From: Bacteroidota bacterium
GTDB taxonomy: Bacteria > Bacteroidota > Bacteroidia > Chitinophagales > Chitinophagaceae
Assembly: GCA_013286305.1 (NCBI GenBank)
Contig: JABDFW010000022.1
Span: 1 to 40,412, forward strand
Direction: 5' to 3'
DNA: 40,412 nt
The position numbers were made by a program, and so were the translations under genes. Position 1 is the first letter of the stretch, and each line of letters opens with the position of its first letter. Below, piece by piece: positions 1-6,177 of this stretch. The notes under the pieces are model-generated. The model saw only the letters and a program-made list of their open reading frames with translations, had not been told where the DNA came from and searched no databases.

Positions 1-109
1 GGATGATCGATGCTGGAAAAATTTACATGATAATTGTCAATTTCCCCTTTGAGCAATATCATTCTTCACAAGCAGATCATTAAATAATTTCACATAAAAT
101 AAAAACAGT

Positions 110-583
110 ATGTTCGGACAATTAACTGATGTTGAAATAGAAGAAACATTAAAAGAGCATGTAGTAGGCCGCTTAGGCTGTCACGCAAATAACATTACTT
201 ATATAGTACCTATAAGCTTTGCGTATGATGGAAAATATATTTACGGCCATACTGATGAGGGTATGAAAATTAAACTGATGCGCCAAAACCCATCGGTTTG
301 TTTCGAAGTTGATTCCCTGGCTAATATGGCTAACTGGAAAAGTGTTATTTGTCAGGGGGTATTTGAAGAATTAGCCAATGAAGAAGAAAGGAATAAAGCG
401 TTGGGAATATTGCTAGGCCGGTCATTACCGTTTATTGCAAGTAAAACAGTGCAGCTATCTCCCCATTGGCCATTTCCTCCTTCCGATTACGATCATATTA
501 AAGGAATAGTCTATCGTATTTTAATAAAAGAAAAAACAGGAAGGTTTGAAAAAGAAGATAAACCCTGGTATTATGCAAGCTAA
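110..583 (+). CDS. Pyridoxamine 5'-phosphate oxidase-like flavin-binding protein
   Basis: This 157-residue protein has the layout of the PNPOx-like split-barrel family (Pyridox_ox_2/NimA-like). The N-terminus has 'VGRLGCHANNITYIVPISF', the usual first strand in which a small residue and a Pro-Ile pair line the flavin site, followed by 'YIYGHTDEGMKIKLMRQNP', the family's characteristic segment. Family members bind FMN or F420 and act as small cytoplasmic reductases; some reduce nitroimidazoles. The substrate cannot be read from sequence. It starts at an ATG with no clear Shine-Dalgarno and converges on hemN 50 bp downstream. It lies at the edge of a redox-related gene neighbourhood, which fits a flavoprotein but does not prove a link. 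Confidence 0.85.
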   Translation: MFGQLTDVEIEETLKEHVVGRLGCHANNITYIVPISFAYDGKYIYGHTDEGMKIKLMRQNPSVCFEVDSLANMANWKSVICQGVFEELANEEERNKALGILLGRSLPFIASKTVQLSPHWPFPPSDYDHIKGIVYRILIKEKTGRFEKEDKPWYYAS

Positions 584-633
584 TGTAACGATCATTTTAA
601 CTTGCCTGTTACCCACGCAGCTTGTTTATAACT

Positions 634-2007
634 TTATACTGCCTTACTAAATACATTTTTGCTTTCCATGCTTTTTGCAGAATGTTCAAATACATCAAAA
701 GCATGGCAAATGTTACGGATAAAGTGCTTACCGATATTAGTTACCTTCAACCTGTTACCATCAATAGTTACCAGGCCATCCTTTTCCAGTTCGAGGAGGC
801 TTGGCAGGATAAACTCCATTAGTAGTTCATCATGTTTAGGCTGCAAAATTGTTTGCCCCTTACAGGCAATGTCAAGAATATATTGCTTAATATCTCCGTC
901 GGTATTATTTGGAAAATACCCTTTAGTAACCGCCAGTTTATTATTATTAATGCTGCGGTAGTAATTTTCCAGCTCTTTATGATTTTGGGCATAAGCGCCA
1001 TCAAAATCGCTTATTGCAGATACGCCTAACCCGCATAATATTTTTGTGTGGGTAATGGTGTACCCCATAAAATTTCTGTGCAGGTTATTTTTTTGCCATT
1101 CTTTATAAAGGTCATCATGCGGCAGGGCAAAATGATCCATCCCAATATCAGTATATCCTGCAGAGGCCAGGAGTGTTTTGCCCAGCATGTATAGCTGCAT
1201 TTTTAAACCTGCACCCGGAAGATCAGATTCATCAAACAATCGTTGGGACCTTTGTTTCCACGGTACATGGGCATAACTATAAAAAGCGATCCTGTCAGGT
1301 TTTAATTGAATTATCTCCTTAATCGTTTTTTCCATGCTTTTCAATGTTTGAAAAGGCAACCCATATATAAGGTCAAAGTTTACTGATCTGTACCCGGCGG
1401 CTCTCGCATTTTCAGTTGCCGCCCGCACGTTGGACAAGGGTTGTATGCGGTTGATGGCACGCTGTACTACCGGGTCGTTATCCTGTACGCCATGACTCAC
1501 CCTGGTAAAACCAAGGTTAAATAATGTTTGTAAATGCTGCTTCGTGGTATTATTAGGATGGCCTTCGAAGCTAAACTCCTTTTGTGGGTGAACAACAGCA
1601 TTATTTAATAACCCATTCATTAGCTTTTGCAGATTGGCAGGGGAGAAGAATGTAGGGGTACCGCCGCCTAAATGCAATTCGCGGATCACGGGCATTTCAT
1701 TAAGCAGCCCGCAATATAATTGCCATTCCTTTAAAACCAGGTCAATATATTCTTCTTCAACATTATGATTGGTGGTAATTTTTTTATTGCAACCGCAATA
1801 AGTGCATAAGCTTTCGCAAAAAGGCAAATGTATATACAGGCTCATACCCGTTTGATTGTTGAAGAGCCGTGATTTATTTTTAATAACTTCTTTCCATTTT
1901 TCTTCATGAATTTCGTCGAATGAATACCAGAATGGTACCGCAGGGTAGCTTGTATATCTCGGCACCGGTTTATTATACTTTTCAAGTAATACCTGTATCT
2001 CTTTCAT
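634..2007 (-). CDS. hemN: Oxygen-independent coproporphyrinogen III oxidase (radical SAM)
   Basis: HemN decarboxylates coproporphyrinogen III to protoporphyrinogen IX without oxygen, using S-adenosylmethionine and a 4Fe-4S cluster in the cytoplasm. The 457 residues match the normal HemN length. The N-terminal 'PRYTSYP' (residues 16-22) is a HemN signature. The cluster motif is C64-x3-C68-x2-C71 followed by G-C73, as in true HemN and not in HemW. 'LHLGGGTPTFF' is the SAM-binding GGGTP segment. It sits beside cytochrome and oxidase genes and a CRP-type regulator, which fits haem supply under low oxygen. A TAnnTTTG-type -7 element lies six bases upstream of the ATG, so the transcript may be leaderless or nearly so. 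It is divergent from the gene at 2199. Confidence 0.95.
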   Translation of the reverse strand: MKEIQVLLEKYNKPVPRYTSYPAVPFWYSFDEIHEEKWKEVIKNKSRLFNNQTGMSLYIHLPFCESLCTYCGCNKKITTNHNVEEEYIDLVLKEWQLYCGLLNEMPVIRELHLGGGTPTFFSPANLQKLMNGLLNNAVVHPQKEFSFEGHPNNTTKQHLQTLFNLGFTRVSHGVQDNDPVVQRAINRIQPLSNVRAATENARAAGYRSVNFDLIYGLPFQTLKSMEKTIKEIIQLKPDRIAFYSYAHVPWKQRSQRLFDESDLPGAGLKMQLYMLGKTLLASAGYTDIGMDHFALPHDDLYKEWQKNNLHRNFMGYTITHTKILCGLGVSAISDFDGAYAQNHKELENYYRSINNNKLAVTKGYFPNNTDGDIKQYILDIACKGQTILQPKHDELLMEFILPSLLELEKDGLVTIDGNRLKVTNIGKHFIRNICHAFDVFEHSAKSMESKNVFSKAV

Positions 2008-2012
2008 ATAAT

Positions 2013-2020
2013 CAAACCTA
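2013..2020 (-). promoter_or_regulatory. Candidate -7 promoter element of hemN
   Basis: The minus strand reads TAGGTTTG, a full match to the Bacteroidota -7 consensus TAnnTTTG. It ends six bases before the hemN ATG, so transcription would start at or next to the start codon. No good -33 TTTG is seen at the usual distance. Confidence 0.55.
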
Positions 2021-2051
2021 AGCCTGGTTGGTCTTTATATTATTGAAACAC

Positions 2052-2069
2052 ATCATGTTTATGGATGAT
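2052..2069. promoter_or_regulatory. Inverted repeat TCAT-N8-ATGA, copy 1
   Basis: ATCAT-N8-ATGAT lies in the divergent hemN/2199 intergenic region. It shares its core and eight-base spacer with a second inverted repeat 38 bp away. It may be a regulator site; this is inferred from symmetry only. Confidence 0.3.
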
Positions 2070-2088
2070 TTTACTCAACTATATATCA

Positions 2089-2108
2089 AGTCATAACTTT
2101 TAATGACT
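2089..2108. promoter_or_regulatory. Inverted repeat AGTCAT-N8-ATGACT, copy 2
   Basis: A perfect 6+6 inverted repeat with an eight-base spacer between divergent hemN and the gene at 2199. Its core TCAT-N8-ATGA is the same as in the neighbouring repeat at 2052. A dimeric HTH regulator such as the receiver-CRP protein encoded nearby could bind it. Confidence 0.4.
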
Positions 2109-2160
2109 AAGATCAGGTTTAATGTGTTATAAAGTCAGTTAGTTTGTTTACAGGTTGAAA

Positions 2161-2168
2161 TACTTTTG
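2161..2168 (+). promoter_or_regulatory. Candidate -7 promoter element for gene at 2199
   Basis: TACTTTTG matches TAnnTTTG exactly. It overlaps the possible upstream TTG start at 2166, which argues that translation starts at the ATG at 2199 instead. Confidence 0.6.
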
Positions 2169-2198
2169 ATCTATACAAGTAAGGCGTTAGTTATTATT

Positions 2199-2579
2199 AT
2201 GAAAATTGAAATTGAATATAACAGGAAAATAGAAGACGTGCAGAGCGATTTTAATAATGCTTTCCAATACCTGCGTATTGAATTTTTGCAAATCAACTAC
2301 GAATTGTACAAACAACAGGGTGTGCAGGCCAATAAATTTGTGAAACCTGGTTTTACCATGGGCGATTTAAACAAAAACATTACTGATTGTTTTATAGAAA
2401 TACCAAATGCCCTTACAGTATATGAGCTTGAAAAAACATTTATGAATAAACTGGGATTGAAGGTTCGTGTATTGCGCAAAAGCGGTAATATATGGATGGA
2501 AACAAATATGACCGGAAACTGGACATTAAGCCAGCAAAACGAACACGGCAGGGAAATTTCTAATTCACGTGCCAGCTAA
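2199..2579 (+). CDS. Conserved hypothetical protein, small cytoplasmic
   Basis: I do not recognise a named domain in this 126-residue protein. It has no signal peptide or membrane segment. It begins 'MKIEIEYNRKIEDVQSDFN' and is a mixed alpha/beta sequence with a central 'GFTMGDLNKNI' and a C-terminal basic strand 'LGLKVRVLRKSGNIW'. An in-frame TTG at 2166 would add 11 residues, but it lies inside the -7 promoter element, so the ATG at 2199 is chosen. The gene is divergent from hemN and converges on the receiver-CRP regulator with one base between stop codons. Its position in a redox cluster suggests, but does not show, a role in low-oxygen physiology. Confidence 0.7.
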   Translation: MKIEIEYNRKIEDVQSDFNNAFQYLRIEFLQINYELYKQQGVQANKFVKPGFTMGDLNKNITDCFIEIPNALTVYELEKTFMNKLGLKVRVLRKSGNIWMETNMTGNWTLSQQNEHGREISNSRAS

Positions 2580-2580
2580 C

Positions 2581-3639
2581 CTAGTACAATAAGTTTTGGA
2601 GTTTTTCCGAATTTGTTATTCTTATTTTGCCCTCCACTGTTTCAATTAATTTTTCAGCTTTAAAATCACTAAGCGTTCTTATCAGCGATTCTGTTGCTGT
2701 ACCTACGTATTGGGCAATATCCTCCCTTGAAATGTTTATCTGTTTATGGGTAATATCATCTTTGCTAAACTTTGCATAAATATCAAGCAGGGCTTTGGCT
2801 ACCCGTTTACGCAGCGATCCATACGCAAGCTGCATAAGCCTTTCTTCCTTATCCTGCACATTTTGCGCGATCAATTTTATAAAGGTGCCGGCGATATTCA
2901 TGTCGTTATACAATATTTCCAGGAACTCATCCTTTGGTATCATAAGCACTTCTGCCTCTTCCAGTATTTCGGCTGTTTCATCATACAGTTTATTTTCAAG
3001 CAAGGGCAAATAACCTATAAAATCGCCTGTTGTGTAAAGGTTTGTAATATATTCTTTACCGTCTTCATGTACACGAAAGGTTTTAATTTTACCCTCTGTA
3101 ATATAATACAGGTACCTGGGCCGTTTGCTTTCTCCATACAATACCTGTTTTTTTGATAGCCTGTTACTATCGTATTTGCTCAAATCCATATCAAGCATGC
3201 CCGAACCGTTCAACTTTTTTATGAGTTCAGTGGCGCCTTTTTCACCGGGCGTATATTTATCGTGCAGTATATCATATTTCTTAAGCCTCGTCTCTATCGC
3301 ATTCAGCAATTCTATATCATCAAAAGGCTTCATAATATAATCATCTGCGCCCATATCCATCCCTTTCCTCAAGTCGGTTCTCTCCGTTTTTGCAGAAAGA
3401 AATATAAAAGGGGTAAACGCAGTTTCCTCATTTTTCCTAAGTAAATGCAGCACTCCATAGCCATCCATTTCGGGCATCATGATATCACATATAATAAGGT
3501 CAGGTTTTTCCTTTATTGCCGCCTCCAGCCCTTTTCGGCCATTCTCGGCTGTAATACTCTTATAACCGGCAAGGCTTAATATTTCGGCTATGTTATCTCT
3601 TATATCGTCGTGATCATCAATTATAAGAATAGTTCGCAT
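2581..3639 (-). CDS. Response regulator with receiver, cyclic-nucleotide-like and CRP-type HTH domains
   Basis: This 352-residue protein joins a CheY-like receiver (residues 1-120) to a CRP/FNR effector half. The receiver has the acidic pair D8/D9, the phospho-acceptor D52 in 'IICDIMMPEMDG' and the conserved K104 in 'YIMKPF'. Residues about 150-260 form a cNMP-binding-like barrel, and the C-terminus is a Crp-type winged helix ('ISREDIAQYVGTATESLIR'). In the rhizobial system FixJ is a separate receiver protein that activates the CRP-like FixK; here both functions are in one chain. No Cys-rich FNR cluster motif is seen, so phosphorylation is the likely input. The PAS histidine kinase at 7489-9051 is the obvious partner candidate. 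It probably controls nearby cytochrome and haem genes (inferred). Confidence 0.9.
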   Translation of the reverse strand: MRTILIIDDHDDIRDNIAEILSLAGYKSITAENGRKGLEAAIKEKPDLIICDIMMPEMDGYGVLHLLRKNEETAFTPFIFLSAKTERTDLRKGMDMGADDYIMKPFDDIELLNAIETRLKKYDILHDKYTPGEKGATELIKKLNGSGMLDMDLSKYDSNRLSKKQVLYGESKRPRYLYYITEGKIKTFRVHEDGKEYITNLYTTGDFIGYLPLLENKLYDETAEILEEAEVLMIPKDEFLEILYNDMNIAGTFIKLIAQNVQDKEERLMQLAYGSLRKRVAKALLDIYAKFSKDDITHKQINISREDIAQYVGTATESLIRTLSDFKAEKLIETVEGKIRITNSEKLQNLLY

Positions 3640-3748
3640 AGTTTTTTATGTTTAGTTGATTTAAAAATGGAAGCCCGGTAGTATCCGTGATTTTTTATAC
3701 AAAACTTATCAATATGATTTTATTATTCGGGTACGCCAGTTTATGCAA

Positions 3749-3756
3749 CAAAGATA
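3749..3756 (-). promoter_or_regulatory. Candidate -7 promoter element of the receiver-CRP gene, proximal
   Basis: The minus strand reads TATCTTTG, a full TAnnTTTG match. It lies about 110 bp upstream of the start at 3639 and would give a long leader of roughly 100 bases. Confidence 0.45.
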
Positions 3757-3802
3757 GCCAATACTTTAGCCTTTCATTTTTATATCACTGTTATTCCGGT
3801 CA

Positions 3803-3810
3803 CAAAAGTA
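3803..3810 (-). promoter_or_regulatory. Candidate -7 promoter element of the receiver-CRP gene, distal
   Basis: The minus strand reads TACTTTTG, a full match to TAnnTTTG. It directly abuts the terminator-like hairpin at 3810-3839, so its T-run doubles as the tract after the hairpin. Confidence 0.35.
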
Positions 3811-3839
3811 CAGCCAACTACATTTACATGGTTGGCTGT
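3810..3839 (-). terminator. Hairpin after the cytochrome c operon
   Basis: A perfect nine-base stem (ACAGCCAAC / GTTGGCTGT) with a 12-base loop lies 38 bp downstream of the operon ending at 3877. On the minus strand it is followed by ACTTTTG, a short T tract. It probably ends the operon transcript before the receiver-CRP gene. Confidence 0.55.
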
Positions 3840-3876
3840 TAAAAAAAATGATACAGGCTGTTATGCCATTCTATTT

Positions 3877-4164
3877 TTAATTACTGCTTTGTTTCAGGAA
3901 TGTTACTATTTTATTTCTTTCATCATCAGTTATTAAGGCGCGGCTTTGCATGTGAAGGCCGATTGTTTCCCATTGGTCATGTGAAAAAGAAGAGGGAGAA
4001 GGGGTGTTATGACAGCGCTGGCAGTTCTCGGCCCATAGCTGGGCGCCGCTTTTTGCAGCAACTGCCTGGCTTGCTTTACAGCCGGTGATTACAATAACAA
4101 TGCATATAATTAAACCTGCAATTATTGATGCAGATGCTTTTGATATTTTTTTTAATAATTTCAT
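3877..4164 (-). CDS. Small monohaem cytochrome c lipoprotein
   Basis: The 95-residue product has a hydrophobic N-terminal segment ending in the lipobox 'VITGC', so it should be lipid-anchored in the periplasm. Residues around 49-53 carry one haem c motif, C-Q-R-C-H. A Met in 'GLHMQSRALITDDE' is the likely sixth iron ligand, and the C-terminal helix 'ERNKIVTFLKQ' is typical of class I cytochrome c. It is the last gene of a three-gene operon, 10 bp after the porin-like gene. A role in passing electrons between the periplasm and a membrane partner is likely; the partner is unknown. Confidence 0.85.
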   Translation of the reverse strand: MKLLKKISKASASIIAGLIICIVIVITGCKASQAVAAKSGAQLWAENCQRCHNTPSPSSFSHDQWETIGLHMQSRALITDDERNKIVTFLKQSSN

Positions 4165-4174
4165 ATTTCAGATT

Positions 4175-5398
4175 TTAAAATTCTGTTGAGAATTGAAGAA
4201 AGAATGAGTTTGATTTTGCTATATTAGCTTCACCTGCCAGTTTTGCGGGCACTGTATTATTAATATTTTGTGTTTGATAGGTAAATTTCAATACAGTACG
4301 CCAGCTTAGCCAATAATCCAGGCCAATATCATAAGAACTTGTTGTTTGGCTCCACATAGAGGCATCCGGTGTTTTAAAATTGCCGTAACGAAATGCAAGC
4401 TCAAGGTTTTTTACTATTTTATTATCACCTGCTGTAGGGCGCAACGATAGTTGTACAAACCCGGAATTGGTTTGATTTTTAAAAGTATAAGAAGAAGAAT
4501 CTGCAGGATTAGCGTACTGCGCGTCGCCAATATGTATAAAATTATACTGGCCCTTAATGTTTACAAGAAAAGGATTGATATTATGTACATAATTAAGATC
4601 AACGGCATACATATCGGTTTTAAGGTTTTCGTATGCAGACCCGGCATCGCCTACCTTACCAAACATTCCTGATACGCCAATTTCCAGGCTTGAATTTTGA
4701 AAAGGCAGCCATCCTAGCCTGGCAGTAATTGTTTTATTCTTGTTATTGTCAACTATGCCTGCCCCCTGTAACTCGCCATCCGGCAATAACTGCATACCAT
4801 TTGTTACAGCCACATCGTAATTCCATTTCATATTTCCCATAGGTAATCCTCCTTCTACCTCCACACCAAAATCGCTGGAGGGTGGCAGGTCAGCTACGCC
4901 AACAGGATCTCCGGCTACTTTGTCAATCCACCCTGCGGCCAGTCTTTTATTGTATGTACCAAATGGCAAAACAAAATACCCGGCACGCACTATAACACCC
5001 GGTGTGGCGAAATAAGAAATAGCGGCCCAGTTTACGCCTAAACCGTAGCCATCAAATGAGGGCTCAAACTCAACCAGCAGGTTGCTGCCATGACGCCACA
5101 ATAGCATTGGGCTAAGCTCGTAGTGGTCTGCATCGGCCATACTGTTTGTTTTTACTTTCTGGCTTATACCACTACTGGTAGTGGTGGTTTTATTGGCAAC
5201 AAATCCTACCGTGGCAAGCCCAACAACCATAAAATGGCTTTCTCCCTGCTTTTGATCCGACACCTGTTGTTCAAGTGTTGATACTCTGTCAAGCAGCGCG
5301 GAGTCGGCACTGCTTTGCTGCGCCAATAAAGTATATTTTCCTGAAAATATACATATTGCACAAAATAAAAGTCGCAGTAACTTTTTTGAATGATTCAT
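4175..5398 (-). CDS. Porin-like outer-membrane beta-barrel protein
   Basis: The 407-residue protein has a signal peptide (hydrophobic stretch ending 'YTLLAQQ'), a short coiled-coil segment ('SALLDRVSTLEQQVSDQ') and then alternating polar/apolar strands typical of a beta-barrel, ending in the aromatic C-terminus 'FFLQFSTEF' expected for outer-membrane proteins. The coiled coil before a barrel recalls phosphate-selective or carbohydrate porins of the OprP/OprO or OprB type, but the substrate is not readable. It lies between two cytochrome c genes in one operon, which is unusual for a simple porin and suggests import of a respiratory substrate or an electron-transfer complex at the outer membrane (inferred). 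Confidence 0.75.
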   Translation of the reverse strand: MNHSKKLLRLLFCAICIFSGKYTLLAQQSSADSALLDRVSTLEQQVSDQKQGESHFMVVGLATVGFVANKTTTTSSGISQKVKTNSMADADHYELSPMLLWRHGSNLLVEFEPSFDGYGLGVNWAAISYFATPGVIVRAGYFVLPFGTYNKRLAAGWIDKVAGDPVGVADLPPSSDFGVEVEGGLPMGNMKWNYDVAVTNGMQLLPDGELQGAGIVDNNKNKTITARLGWLPFQNSSLEIGVSGMFGKVGDAGSAYENLKTDMYAVDLNYVHNINPFLVNIKGQYNFIHIGDAQYANPADSSSYTFKNQTNSGFVQLSLRPTAGDNKIVKNLELAFRYGNFKTPDASMWSQTTSSYDIGLDYWLSWRTVLKFTYQTQNINNTVPAKLAGEANIAKSNSFFLQFSTEF

Positions 5399-5464
5399 GA
5401 TAATAATATTTTTATTGGTTTTAGTTTTTCTGTTAAAGCATTCATTTTTTTAGAATGACATTTT

Positions 5465-5884
5465 TTATTTTTTTGCTTTAGAGAGTGTCCGTATATAATT
5501 GATCAGCTCCCATTTTTGCGCATCTGTAAGAATGGCCTTGTATTGCGGCATAGCATTTCTTCCCTGGGTTATCATCCAGAATAAAGCGCCGTCAGTTTGG
5601 TTTTGAACAGCTACTGAAGTATGGTCTGCCGGCTTGGGGTTTAACGCGCTTGCGGCTGCGCCATCGCCTTTACCCTTTGCTCCATGACAGGGTGAACAGG
5701 TTGAAACGTAAAGCTTTTGGGCATCACTCAATCCATTTACATTACCCGATAAAGGATTTTTTACATTCTCTGCTTCTTTTGGAGCAACCCATGGTTTGGC
5801 TTGCGCATACGTTTTAGCGGAGAAAACTAAAAACATTATTATAAGCCCTATCGCGAGGCCGCTAATTTGAAATTTTGATCTCAT
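5465..5884 (-). CDS. Secreted monohaem cytochrome c
   Basis: This 139-residue protein has a signal peptide ('LIIMFLVFSAKTYAQAK') and one class I cytochrome c domain. The haem motif C-S-P-C-H lies near residues 63-67 and is followed by 'GAKGKGDGAAASALNPKPADH'. The sixth ligand is likely the Met of 'GRNAMPQYKAILTDAQKW', and the last helix is 'WELINYIRTL'. This is the cytochrome_CBB3/CccA-like pattern of a small periplasmic electron carrier. It is the first gene of the minus-strand operon that continues with the porin-like protein after 66 bp and the cytochrome lipoprotein. Confidence 0.9.
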   Translation of the reverse strand: MRSKFQISGLAIGLIIMFLVFSAKTYAQAKPWVAPKEAENVKNPLSGNVNGLSDAQKLYVSTCSPCHGAKGKGDGAAASALNPKPADHTSVAVQNQTDGALFWMITQGRNAMPQYKAILTDAQKWELINYIRTLSKAKK

Positions 5885-5912
5885 AAATAAAATTTTAAAT
5901 GATTTTAAAAAT

Positions 5913-5920
5913 CAAAAGTA
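5913..5920 (-). promoter_or_regulatory. Candidate -7 promoter element of the cytochrome/porin operon
   Basis: The minus strand reads TACTTTTG, a full TAnnTTTG match 28 bp upstream of the first start codon. Upstream, an 11-bp palindrome ATGAG-G-CTCAT at 5943-5953 sits about 40 bp before the predicted transcription start. Confidence 0.6.
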
Positions 5921-6092
5921 TTGTTGATGTAAACCGTTTTTAATGAGGCTCATCACTTTGGCACATGAGTTTTGTCAGTAGTGGTATAAGCGCCTGACAG
6001 TTAATATAATTGATATTGAATTGTGTTGATTCCTGCAGGTAACCTTACTATAATTGAGGATGTAATGTTACCATTATCACGCAAAAAGTAAA

Positions 6093-6108
6093 TATGATAA
6101 AAATCATA
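6093..6108. promoter_or_regulatory. FNR/CRP-like palindrome TATGAT-N4-ATCATA
   Basis: A perfect 6+6 inverted repeat with a four-base spacer. The core TGAT-N4-ATCA is that of the FNR box (TTGAT-N4-ATCAA). Its centre is about 62 bp upstream of the transcription start expected from the -7 element at 6152, a usual class I activator position. Confidence 0.5.
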
Positions 6109-6151
6109 AAGAAGGTTAATCAATATCAGTGTTAACCGGGGAAACGGAATA

Positions 6152-6159
6152 TACTTTTG
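6152..6159 (+). promoter_or_regulatory. Candidate -7 promoter element of the ccoS-ccoP gene
   Basis: TACTTTTG matches TAnnTTTG exactly and overlaps the possible TTG start at 6157. This supports the ATG at 6178 as the real start. Confidence 0.6.
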
Positions 6160-6177
6160 GTCATTAATATAAAAATC

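Noticed and set aside
2166-2198. Upstream TTG start for the gene at 2199
   Set aside because: The TTG lies within the -7 promoter element TACTTTTG, so it would not be transcribed.
6114-6137. GGTTAA-N12-TTAACC inverted repeat before the CcoS-CcoP gene
   Set aside because: The spacer is long and the arms are short and AT-rich; it is weaker than the adjoining FNR-like site and may be chance.
6157-6177. Upstream TTG start for the CcoS-CcoP gene
   Set aside because: It overlaps the -7 element, and the CcoS similarity begins at the ATG at 6178.
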